A DNA stretch of 39,147 nucleotides, taken from positions 1-39,147 of the forward strand of contig CAZEGC010000004.1 in assembly GCA_964511635.1 (NCBI GenBank), in the 5' to 3' direction. The stretch comes from CAZEGC01 sp964511635. Its GTDB lineage: Bacteria > Patescibacteriota > Saccharimonadia > Saccharimonadales > Saccharimonadaceae. A program made the translations under genes and the position numbers. Below the pieces are notes generated by a model. It ran no database searches. It was given only the letters and a program-made list of their open reading frames with translations, and had not been told where the DNA came from. Of this stretch, positions 31,660 through 38,743 are shown one piece after another (positions within the stretch are counted from its first letter, which is position 1; every line of letters starts with the position of its first letter).

Positions 31660-32343
31660 ATGACAGATAAGAAAACCGATAAACAAATTAAACTTAGCTG
31701 GCAGCAATTCATTCAGACAAAACCGATTCTATGGCTACTTAACTTATTTCATGGCACCAGGCGCTGGATACGCAACCTTTACGCCTGGGTTATAGGTTGG
31801 GCCGAGAAAAAACAGGCTGAAAAAGCCCTAAGCGCCCTAAGTTTTGCTGAAAGCTCATTCTTTCCGATCCCACCTGACCCACTGCTAATTGCCATGGTTA
31901 CCGCCAAACCAAAAAAATGGTTTCGCCTAGCTAGTATCACTACAGTATCTTCTGTTGCGGGTGGTGTATTTGGCTACATGATAGGCATAATTGCTATTGC
32001 CGCTGTCATGCCAGTTATTATCAACGTTGGTTATGAGGACGCCTACCATTCAGCAGTAGACTGGTTCGGCCGCTACGGCGCACTGGCTGTTATCATCGCT
32101 GGGTTTACGCCGATTCCATACAAAATCTTTACCATTGCTGGCGGGGCAGCCGGCATGTTCTTGCCGCTATTCATCCTGGGCTCGATTATCGGACGCGGTG
32201 GTCGCTTTTACCTGGTAGCTTTTTTGATGTATCACTTCGGCAAACGCTATAAAGATAAAATCGAACAATACATCGACATATTGTCACTAGCTTTTGTAGT
32301 TGTTTTAGTACTAGGATTCTTAGCGATTAGATACCTATTTTAG
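31660..32343 (+). CDS. YqaA/DedA-type VTT-domain membrane protein
   Basis: The 227-residue protein has a basic N-terminus and four to five hydrophobic segments. ALSALSFAESSFFPIPPDPLLIAMV and GFTPIPYKIFTIAGGAAGMFLPLFILGSIIGRGGRFY are the paired re-entrant-loop motifs of the VTT (DedA/YqaA) family, with the conserved FAESSFFPIPPD, TPIPYK and GRGGR. VTT/DedA proteins are linked to lipid scrambling or undecaprenyl-phosphate recycling and membrane homeostasis. The exact substrate is not evident. It converges on uvrA and the two stops overlap by 9 nt, with no terminator between. Confidence 0.94.
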   Translation: MTDKKTDKQIKLSWQQFIQTKPILWLLNLFHGTRRWIRNLYAWVIGWAEKKQAEKALSALSFAESSFFPIPPDPLLIAMVTAKPKKWFRLASITTVSSVAGGVFGYMIGIIAIAAVMPVIINVGYEDAYHSAVDWFGRYGALAVIIAGFTPIPYKIFTIAGGAAGMFLPLFILGSIIGRGGRFYLVAFLMYHFGKRYKDKIEQYIDILSLAFVVVLVLGFLAIRYLF

Positions 32344-35151
32344 TAGTGGCTTTAAATACTGACCGGTGAACGATTTGACTACTTTCGCTACCTCTTCGGG
32401 TGTCCCCTCGGCTACGATATCGCCTCCGCCGGCTCCGCCCTCTGGGCCCATATCAATAATGTGGTCGGCAGATTTTATCACGTCTAGATTGTGTTCGATA
32501 ATAACCATGCTGTTGCCACCCTCCACCAGTCGGTGCAAGATAGTCATCAAGCGCTTAACATCAGCACTATGAAGACCCGTGGTTGGCTCATCTAGGATGT
32601 AGAGTGTCTTTCCGGTTGCTCGACGAGACAATTCGGTTGCTAATTTAATTCGCTGCGCCTCACCTCCGCTAAATGTTGTGGCTGGCTGACCTAGTCGTAT
32701 ATAGCCTAGCCCAACTTCGACCAGAGTCGACAACTTACGATGTATGGCTGGGATATTTTCAAAGAATTCTGCGGCTTGCTCGACAGTCATTTCTAAAATA
32801 TCACTAATTGTTTTATCTTTGTATTTGATTTCTAGTGCTTCACGGTTATAGCGCTTACCGCCACACACTTCACACGTTACATACACATCTGGCAAAAAGT
32901 GCATTTCGATTTTTATCACCCCATCGCCCTGGCAGTTTTCACAGCGACCGCCCTTGACGTTAAAGCTAAATCGACCCGCTTTATATCCACGAATGTTTGA
33001 TTCAGGGGTATTTGCAAAAAGTTCGCGAATCGGTGTGAATACACCGGTGTAAGTAGCTGGGTTAGAGCGCGGAGTCCTACCAATGGCAGATTGATCGATT
33101 ACGATGACTTTATCAAGATGATTGATGCCTTCGATATTCTCATGCGCACCCGGCACGTCATGCGAGCGGTGCAATCGCGCAGCAAGTTCTTTTGCTAAAA
33201 TATCATTTACCAATGTTGATTTGCCTGATCCACTCACGCCACTAACTATTGTCATCAAACCAAGTGGAAAGGTAACGTCTATGTTTTTTAGATTATTCTC
33301 CCGCGCCCCACGGATAACTAGACAGCGATCTTTTTCTTTTGATCGTCGCTTTTTAGGTACTGGAATTTCCTCTTTACCGCTAAGATACCTACCGGTAATA
33401 CTGTCTGGATTTTTGGCTACTTCATCTGGCGTTCCTTCAGCTACAACTTGACCACCGGCTACCCCAGCACCGGGACCAATATCCAGCAGGAAGTCGGCCG
33501 AGCGTATCGTATCTTCATCATGCTCGACTACCAGCACGGTATTCCCTAGGTCGCGTAGGTGCTTGAGGGTTGCAATTAGACGGTCATTATCGCGTTGATG
33601 CAGTCCAATCGATGGCTCATCAAGTACGTATAAAACGCCCTGAAGACCCGACCCAATCTGTGTTGCCAGCCGTATTCGCTGCGCTTCGCCACCACTAAGC
33701 GTATTAGCGGCCCGACCTAGCTCTAAATACGTCAGGCCGACATTGCTCATGAACCCGAGTCTGGCAGTGATTTCACGAATAATTTGGCTACCTATGAATA
33801 GCTCTTGTTCGGTAAGTTTTAGCTCACGTTCAAACAAAACAAGCGCCGCATCTACACCCAGATCACAGATATCCATGATATTTAACCCATGGACCGTCAC
33901 AGCAAGTACGACTGGCTTTAGCCTAGCTCCTTTACAGGCATAACACTTACGTTCTCGCATGAATCGTTCAATGTCTTTGCGCATAAATTCACTGTCAGTT
34001 TCCTTGTGTCTACGTTCCAGGTTCGGAATCACACCTTCATAGGTCGACTCATAGCTACGACCTCCGCCCAGTTTAATCCGGTAAGTTTCGCTCCCTGTAC
34101 CATAAAGTACTTTCTGCAGTACGTCTTCGCCCAAGTCCCCGACCGGCGTGCTCAGGCTAAATCCATGGCGCTCCCCAACTACTGCCAGTCGCTTCATATA
34201 CCACGCATCACTATTGACGCGGTTATACGGCCTAATAGCGCCTTCTGCGATTGTAAGGTTAGGGTTAAACACTAGGTCAGGGTCGACTTCTAGCCGGTTG
34301 CCGAGCCCAGTGCAAACTGGACAGGCACCCTGAGGTGCATTAAAGCTAAACAGTCGTGGCTCAAGTTCTGGGATAGGCTCAGACGGATGATTGGTGCAAG
34401 CGTAGCGCTGGGAATAAACCTGGATATCATCAGTCTCGGCATCTAGAATCTCGACAACACCATCTGCTAGATCAAGCGCCTGCTCAACGGACTGGGTAAC
34501 GCGACCGGACATCTCACCGCTCATAGCAATTCGATCAATCACTAGTTCGATGTTATGTTTGTAATTTTTATCTAGTTCTGGGAATTCGTCTAAAGCATAG
34601 ACAACCCCATCAACCCTCGCTCTGGCAAAACCAAGTCGGCGGTACTGTTCAGGAATATGCGCAAATTCACCTTTTTTATCTTTTACGATTGGTGCGAGAA
34701 CCATGATGCGCCTACCCTCAGGCAGCTTTAGGACTTCGTCAATAATATCCTGCGGAGTACGCCGTGATACTTCGCTGCCACAAATCGGGCAATGTGGCAC
34801 ACCTATTCGTGCAAACAATAACCTTAAATAATCATAAATTTCCGTTACAGTTGCCACTGTCGAGCGCGGGTTGCGGCTAGTTGATTTTTGATCGATACTA
34901 ATCGCCGGACTTAAGCCTTCAATTGAATCAACATCAGGCTTATCCATTATGCCTAAAAACTGCCTAGCATAGCTAGATAAACTCTCGACATACCTTCGCT
35001 GCCCTTCGGCATAAATAGTGTCAAATGCTAAAGATGATTTACCAGACCCGCTTAGTCCAGTGATAACCACTAATTTGTCTCGTGGTATTTCTACTTCAAC
35101 ATCTTTTAAATTGTGCTCCCGGGCACCTTTTACACGAATAACCTCTGCCAT
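32335..35151 (-). CDS. uvrA: Excinuclease ABC subunit A
   Basis: UvrA is the damage-sensing ATPase of nucleotide excision repair. Two ABC ATPase modules are present: Walker A GLSGSGKSSLAF near the N-terminus and GVSGSGKSTLVN in the second half, with signature LSGGEAQRI and FSGGEAQRI. The zinc module ACPVCTGLG with an upstream Cys-x2-His (ACTNHP), the insertion-domain CPICG and the second-half CENCQGDG...CEVCGGKRYN are intact. I start at ATG 35151 (MAEVIRVKG): TATAAT lies at 35166-35161, so the longer frame from 35172 would begin before the promoter. It is leaderless. Unlike UvrC and LigA here, UvrA keeps its metal-binding cysteines. Confidence 0.97.
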   Translation of the reverse strand: MAEVIRVKGAREHNLKDVEVEIPRDKLVVITGLSGSGKSSLAFDTIYAEGQRRYVESLSSYARQFLGIMDKPDVDSIEGLSPAISIDQKSTSRNPRSTVATVTEIYDYLRLLFARIGVPHCPICGSEVSRRTPQDIIDEVLKLPEGRRIMVLAPIVKDKKGEFAHIPEQYRRLGFARARVDGVVYALDEFPELDKNYKHNIELVIDRIAMSGEMSGRVTQSVEQALDLADGVVEILDAETDDIQVYSQRYACTNHPSEPIPELEPRLFSFNAPQGACPVCTGLGNRLEVDPDLVFNPNLTIAEGAIRPYNRVNSDAWYMKRLAVVGERHGFSLSTPVGDLGEDVLQKVLYGTGSETYRIKLGGGRSYESTYEGVIPNLERRHKETDSEFMRKDIERFMRERKCYACKGARLKPVVLAVTVHGLNIMDICDLGVDAALVLFERELKLTEQELFIGSQIIREITARLGFMSNVGLTYLELGRAANTLSGGEAQRIRLATQIGSGLQGVLYVLDEPSIGLHQRDNDRLIATLKHLRDLGNTVLVVEHDEDTIRSADFLLDIGPGAGVAGGQVVAEGTPDEVAKNPDSITGRYLSGKEEIPVPKKRRSKEKDRCLVIRGARENNLKNIDVTFPLGLMTIVSGVSGSGKSTLVNDILAKELAARLHRSHDVPGAHENIEGINHLDKVIVIDQSAIGRTPRSNPATYTGVFTPIRELFANTPESNIRGYKAGRFSFNVKGGRCENCQGDGVIKIEMHFLPDVYVTCEVCGGKRYNREALEIKYKDKTISDILEMTVEQAAEFFENIPAIHRKLSTLVEVGLGYIRLGQPATTFSGGEAQRIKLATELSRRATGKTLYILDEPTTGLHSADVKRLMTILHRLVEGGNSMVIIEHNLDVIKSADHIIDMGPEGGAGGGDIVAEGTPEEVAKVVKSFTGQYLKPLLK

Positions 35152-35160
35152 CAAGGATAT

Positions 35161-35166
35161 ATTATA
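35161..35166 (-). promoter_or_regulatory. -10 box of uvrA
   Basis: TATAAT 9 nt before ATG 35151; decides the start codon. Confidence 0.65.
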
Positions 35167-35282
35167 ACGCATTACCTCTGTGAAATATAGTGTTGCAAGT
35201 GAATTTGGCGCTAGATGTAGCGCTTATGATTGCATTATTTTGACTATAATGCTAACTTATTGTAAAGCTAAGAGGTTAAAAA

Positions 35283-35600
35283 ATGAACTTACGTACCGTC
35301 ATGGTTGTTATCTGCGCGCTACTTATTAATTTTGCGCTACTACAATCTGGCATTATCACCACTCTATTTATGCTACTGCTGGTTGGAGTAATCCCTGGTA
35401 CCAGTTATAGTATTTCACCAAATGCCATGTTGGTACTTCATGTATCTCTCATGTGGACTGGCTTTTTTTATTTACTCATCCGCAGCAAAACTACCAACGC
35501 TTCCAAAAAACTAGTGAAAAAATCTAAAGCTACCAGACTGGAACGCGAGCCTACTGCGAGTAAGCGACTGCGTTTTATTCCACAGAATCTAAAAGCTTAA
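35283..35600 (+). CDS. Small two-helix membrane protein, unknown
   Basis: The 105-residue protein has two hydrophobic helices (about residues 5-40, possibly one long hairpin, and 48-67) and a strongly basic C-terminal tail rich in Lys, Arg, Ser and Thr (about 68-105). I do not recognise a family. A TATAAT near 35246 and a purine-rich TAAGAGGTT before the ATG support expression. The basic tail would lie in the cytoplasm and could bind nucleic acid or acidic lipids, which is speculation. It is divergent from uvrA and convergent with sbcB. Confidence 0.7.
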   Translation: MNLRTVMVVICALLINFALLQSGIITTLFMLLLVGVIPGTSYSISPNAMLVLHVSLMWTGFFYLLIRSKTTNASKKLVKKSKATRLEREPTASKRLRFIPQNLKA

Positions 35601-35626
35601 CGGCGAGCTACGAGCCGCAAGCTTTT
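35591..35626. terminator. Bidirectional terminator
   Basis: AAAAGCTT (35591-35598) pairs with AAGCTTTT (35619-35626), with an inner CGGC/GCCG pairing. It spans the stops of both convergent genes and has T-runs on both strands. Confidence 0.85.
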
Positions 35627-37052
35627 ATTCATCTACGCTCGTCGGCATGATATTTTCTGCCCATAGCTTTAATTCTTCTAATATAAACTGACGCTCATTA
35701 CTGGCGTTCCCGCTAGCTGAAGCCACCTGTAGGTCTTTCATAAATTTTGGCAGTCTTTTAGCAATCCGCTCGGACCGCCACAGCTCCCACTGGGTAGCTT
35801 CGGATTCGCTTAATGAGTTGGGGTAATTACGGGCCTTATAGCGTAGCAAAAGTGGCCCTAACCTCTCGTCAATAAATTCAGGGTTAAAGTCTGCCAGCTC
35901 ACGGGCGTCAGCATTTCTAACAGCTTCGATTCGTATTTTATCCTGCCTAGGAACAAAGCCATCATATAGCTGGGCTTCGGCGTCTGGCGACTTTTGAAAC
36001 TCTGGCCTTTCTTCGAAGGCTGTTCTAATCTTTTCGGCAAAGTCAGGTTTTTTGAGTAGTATGTTTTTATGACTATTAATCGTGTCTGTGTTTAGATTTA
36101 TAGCCTTCCAGCCATTAGCTTGGCCTAGCACCCCGAGCGGCGCAACAGCTGGTGCTTTATTATACTGAAGCTCTTTTACTGGTAATTTTATGAAGTCGTC
36201 CTGGGATCGCTCCTCCCAGCTAGCGTACAGTTTATTTTTTATATTTGTCAGGGACATACCAATAAATGGTGTCGGATCATAGCGTAAATCGTACACCACA
36301 ACGTTACCGTTGCTGCCTGAGGTCAAAGGAAAAGCGACAGTAGTTTTGTTGTGCTCATTGTCGTAGCGGCCGCTTGAATATACGAACGGTTGCTTTTCAT
36401 CCAAGTTAACCAGTTTTTTGACTTCGTTTTTATCGCGCATCTTGAGCAGATATTCAAATAGCTGCGGCTGTTTGGTTTTAATGAGCCTGGTAAGCGCAAT
36501 TAGGGCCTCGACATCGCTTAAGGCATCGTGAGCCTTGACGTGACTGATGCCATTAATAGCTGCTAGTAGTTCTAGTTTATTGACAGGCTTACCACTACTA
36601 TCTGTCGGCCACTTGATGCCACCGGGACGCAGTGCACGTGTCATGCGAACAATGTCAAGCACGTCCCAACGCGAACATCCGTCCTTCCAGCACCACTCAT
36701 ACGGATCGTGGAAATTTCGCCACAATAAATGTCGAATAAATTCATCGTCAAACCTAATGTTATTATACCCAACCGTGATGGTTTCAGGAGTAAAGACTTC
36801 ATTGATTAATATATGTGCAAATTCAGCCTCAGTGTATCCTTCCTCGAGGGTTTTTTGAGGTGTGATGCCCGTTACTAGTATCGCCTGGGGGCTGGGCAAG
36901 GCATCTTCGTTTAGCTTGACTAGTATGTTTACAGGCTCCCCAACTGAATTTAAATCCATGTCAGTGCGTTGCCCAGCAAACTGCATAATCCGATCCTCAC
37001 GTGGGTTGAGCCCGCTAGTTTCCAGGTCGTAGAAGAAGAATGTTTTTGGCAT
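35625..37052 (-). CDS. sbcB: Exodeoxyribonuclease I
   Basis: ExoI degrades single-stranded DNA 3' to 5' in mismatch repair and recombination. The 475-residue protein has the DEDDh exonuclease core: D9-L-E11 (YDLETSGLN), GYNNIRFDDEFIRHLLWRN, and HDALSDVEA. The ExoI-specific SH3-like and C-terminal helical domains follow (YDLRYDPTPFIG, LLLRYKARNYPNSLSESE, WELWRSERI). TATAAT at 37066-37061 lies 8 nt before the ATG, so the mRNA is probably leaderless. Confidence 0.95.
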   Translation of the reverse strand: MPKTFFFYDLETSGLNPREDRIMQFAGQRTDMDLNSVGEPVNILVKLNEDALPSPQAILVTGITPQKTLEEGYTEAEFAHILINEVFTPETITVGYNNIRFDDEFIRHLLWRNFHDPYEWCWKDGCSRWDVLDIVRMTRALRPGGIKWPTDSSGKPVNKLELLAAINGISHVKAHDALSDVEALIALTRLIKTKQPQLFEYLLKMRDKNEVKKLVNLDEKQPFVYSSGRYDNEHNKTTVAFPLTSGSNGNVVVYDLRYDPTPFIGMSLTNIKNKLYASWEERSQDDFIKLPVKELQYNKAPAVAPLGVLGQANGWKAINLNTDTINSHKNILLKKPDFAEKIRTAFEERPEFQKSPDAEAQLYDGFVPRQDKIRIEAVRNADARELADFNPEFIDERLGPLLLRYKARNYPNSLSESEATQWELWRSERIAKRLPKFMKDLQVASASGNASNERQFILEELKLWAENIMPTSVDE

Positions 37053-37071
37053 TAATATCTATTATATACCC

Positions 37072-37320
37072 CTACAGCCTTACGGTGTCGAGGTCAACAC
37101 CCGCCTTGTCGGCCAGTACCTGGATGTATTTTTCTAGACGAGCTACCTTATGGTCAAGTGCTGCAAATTCCTGGGCGTAGGTATCGAGCTTCGCTGCATA
37201 GCCATCGATGATAGTTTCAAGCCGATCGAAACGCTTATCTACAGCCTCAAAACGTTTATCGACTTCGTCAAAACGTTTCTCCATATACTTAAATAGCTTT
37301 GTAAACTGATCCTCATTCAT
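37072..37320 (-). CDS. Small coiled-coil protein
   Basis: The 82-residue protein is almost entirely a heptad-type coiled coil: KYMEKRFDEVDKRFEAVDKR with Phe at repeating positions, then RLETIIDGYAAKLDTYAQEF. Such short coiled-coil proteins are frequent in CPR genomes and have no known function. It may oligomerise; residues about 65-82 form a separate tail. A CATACT box 7 nt before the ATG fits the leaderless pattern. It is the last gene before the DGR and may be unrelated to it. Confidence 0.75.
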   Translation of the reverse strand: MNEDQFTKLFKYMEKRFDEVDKRFEAVDKRFDRLETIIDGYAAKLDTYAQEFAALDHKVARLEKYIQVLADKAGVDLDTVRL

Positions 37321-37373
37321 ATCAACTAGTATGGACTACGCTTGATATGTCGTCAATAAAGATCGGTACTGCT

Positions 37374-37412
37374 ATTAAAAATAAAGCCGCACGCGACAAG
37401 ACCGTGCGGCTC
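37374..37412 (-). terminator. Terminator of the DGR template transcript
   Basis: AGCCGCACG (37385-37393) pairs perfectly with 37403-37411; on the minus strand it is followed by TTTATTTTT. It lies 120 nt past the template repeat in template orientation. The only upstream minus-strand unit is the template region, so it probably defines the 3' end of the template RNA. Confidence 0.8.
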
Positions 37413-37486
37413 TTTATCTATTTGTCTAGCTACCTCTCGTTTAAGGTATCGTAGACTGGTTGTGCGGTCGGATAATAACGGCTCGG

Positions 37487-37510
37487 AGTATTTGTATGTA
37501 GACAAATACT
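37487..37510 (-). other. Hairpin downstream of the template repeat
   Basis: AGTATTTGT and ACAAATACT pair perfectly around ATGTAG, 20 nt beyond the template end. DGR template RNAs elsewhere need structured flanking sequence for cDNA priming; this is a candidate. I find no equivalent stem next to the variable repeat. Confidence 0.6.
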
Positions 37511-37530
37511 ATCTGGCCACTTTTACTATA

Positions 37531-37654
37531 CCGGGCGACCCGGAACCCAATGTTACTGTTCGTGTTACCGGGCGCATTGTTCAAGTTCAACGTGAAGACA
37601 CCGGCATTGCTGCCATTGCTCCAGTTGCCGCCGCGAAGGAAAGCGCGAAGCGCT
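37531..37654 (-). repeat. DGR template repeat (TR)
   Basis: These 124 bp align without gaps to 38750-38873 with 14 differences. In sense (minus) orientation 12 of the 14 lie at TR adenines, out of 25 adenines in the repeat; only 2 are elsewhere (C to T at 37603, T to G at 37637). This bias is the signature of DGR adenine mutagenesis. The translated template is rich in AAC/AAT codons (NWSNGSNAG, LNLNNAPGN, NSNIGFRVA), the usual DGR design. The last 20 bp of the 3' end contain no A and are identical in both copies, as expected of the part where homing starts. Confidence 0.95.
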
Positions 37655-37675
37655 TACAACCACACCACCGTATTT

Positions 37676-37694
37676 AGTATAATGCTGTTATAAT
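37676..37694. promoter_or_regulatory. Divergent promoter between TR and RT
   Basis: Plus-strand TATAAT at 37678-37683 (and another at 37689-37694) points to the RT start at 37696. The overlapping minus-strand TATACT (37681-37676) points to the template. One short region could drive both. Confidence 0.5.
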
Positions 37695-37695
37695 T

Positions 37696-38311
37696 ATGTT
37701 TCAAAGCTCGCTCGCTGAAATTACTCGCATCGATGATCTCATGCGGGCCCACAAAAAAGCCATGCGCGGTAAACGCAGCATGCTTGAGGCCACTGAATTT
37801 AATTACTCTCTTACGAGCAACCTCACGGCTATTCAAAATCCGCCGCTACGTGCGCTACATGGACGATATCTTGATATTACACGAAGACAAACGACAGCTA
37901 AAGGCTTGGCAAGGCGTTTTGACCCATTTTCTTTATGAACATTTACATCTAACCATTAACCCACGCAAAGTCCGTATTTACCCGGCTCGACAGGGTGTAG
38001 ATTTTGTCGGATATGTTATCTACCCGCGTTATAAAACCCTTCGCGGTGCTAGTGTGCGACGATTTAAAAAACGTTACTTTAAACAGCTTAAACTAATGGC
38101 GGATAGCCAGATCAAGCCATCGCAAGTAGAGCAATCACTTGACGCCTGGAAGGCGCACGCATCTCATGCCAAAACGTTTCACCTGCAAAGGGAAATGGAT
38201 GCGCTGTACGATGATCACATGTTCGCTCGCGAAGTGCAGCAATACAACCGCAAACAACAAAAAGAACAGAAACCAGAACCGACTCAGGTTTCACTTTTTG
38301 ATAATTTATAG
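37696..38311 (+). pseudogene. DGR reverse transcriptase, internally deleted and frameshifted
   Basis: The N-terminal 46 codons (LAEITRIDDLMRAHKKAMRG, then KRSMLEATEFNYSLTSNLTA) match the start of DGR reverse transcriptases, which read ...KARKGKR....EFE.NL. From 37835 a different frame continues with KIRRYVRYMDDILIL, the catalytic YxDD box (37856-37867), then LHLTINPRKVRIYPARQGVDFVGYVI and the thumb/C-terminal region to 38311. About 150-200 residues expected between them are missing. Gone are the fingers, motif A with the first catalytic Asp, and the (I/V/L)GxxxSQ motif diagnostic of DGR RTs. As assembled it cannot be active. Either the element is dead and relies on another RT, or the assembly lost the middle. 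Confidence 0.85.
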
Positions 38312-38646
38312 CGATTCGCCCAACCGCCACACATTTTGCCGACTTCATCAATTCGTTCGATAATAAACTGCAGTGACGATGCTTTCATAAATTGTACTTC
38401 ATACGCTATGCGCAGCAAATCACGCAACACCGCTAGTTCCACATTGAGATTCATTAGTTTATGGTACGTATCCTTGCCGCTGCGGGCATTATTAGCTTCA
38501 ATGATTAACCTCTGGCAGGCCAGCGAACTATTTTGAATCTGCTGCCCCAACACAAACCGCTGTTTTTTAGGAAAAGTATTTACTTTTTGAAACAACCAGG
38601 TGGTTATCTCGAGCATTTTGGTGTGGATTACTAAGTTTTGTTTCAT
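38284..38646 (-). CDS. avd: DGR accessory protein Avd-like four-helix bundle
   Basis: The 120-residue protein is predicted to be four helices: about residues 3-24, 28-55, 57-88 and 90-110. FPKKQRFVLGQQIQNSSLAC and the C-terminal IDEVGKMCGGWANRY match Avd/S23-type four-helix bundle proteins; the GGW ending is typical of the DGR branch. Avd forms a basic pentameric barrel that binds the RT and nucleic acid. It lies 97 nt after the target gene on the same strand and its 3' end overlaps the RT's by 28 nt. Intact in the assembly, unlike the RT. Confidence 0.85.
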   Translation of the reverse strand: MKQNLVIHTKMLEITTWLFQKVNTFPKKQRFVLGQQIQNSSLACQRLIIEANNARSGKDTYHKLMNLNVELAVLRDLLRIAYEVQFMKASSLQFIIERIDEVGKMCGGWANRYKLSKSET

Positions 38647-38743
38647 GTTGTAATAAATTAGAGGGGTAAATTTCGACCCGACCTCCGGCCGGGCCGAAAA
38701 AAGTTAAAAGAGTCTAAGGGGCTAAGAAGTTAAGGGCAAAGGT
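38647..38743. other. Spacer between target gene and avd
   Basis: Contains a GC-rich 7-bp stem (about 38676-38698, CGACCCG with CGGGCCG) and repeated AGTTAA/CTAAGGGG-like words. No T-run follows the stem on the minus strand. Confidence 0.4.

Larger units (their letters stand above)
37378..37670 (-). ncRNA. Predicted DGR template RNA
   Basis: The template repeat is oriented on the minus strand. A minus-strand -10-like TATACT (37681-37676) lies upstream and the terminator at 37374-37412 downstream, giving a stand-alone RNA near 290 nt. After the template it holds a 9-bp hairpin (37487-37495 with 37502-37510, AGTATTTGT). Transcript ends are inferred. Confidence 0.55.

Noticed and set aside
35152..35172. 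Longer UvrA start
   Set aside because: It lies upstream of the -10 box and adds residues not typical of UvrA; ATG 35151 fits family starts.
37462..37677. Open frame on the plus strand across the template repeat
   Set aside because: It exists only because the DGR template is open in several frames; it runs antisense to the coding direction of the repeat and has no start signals.
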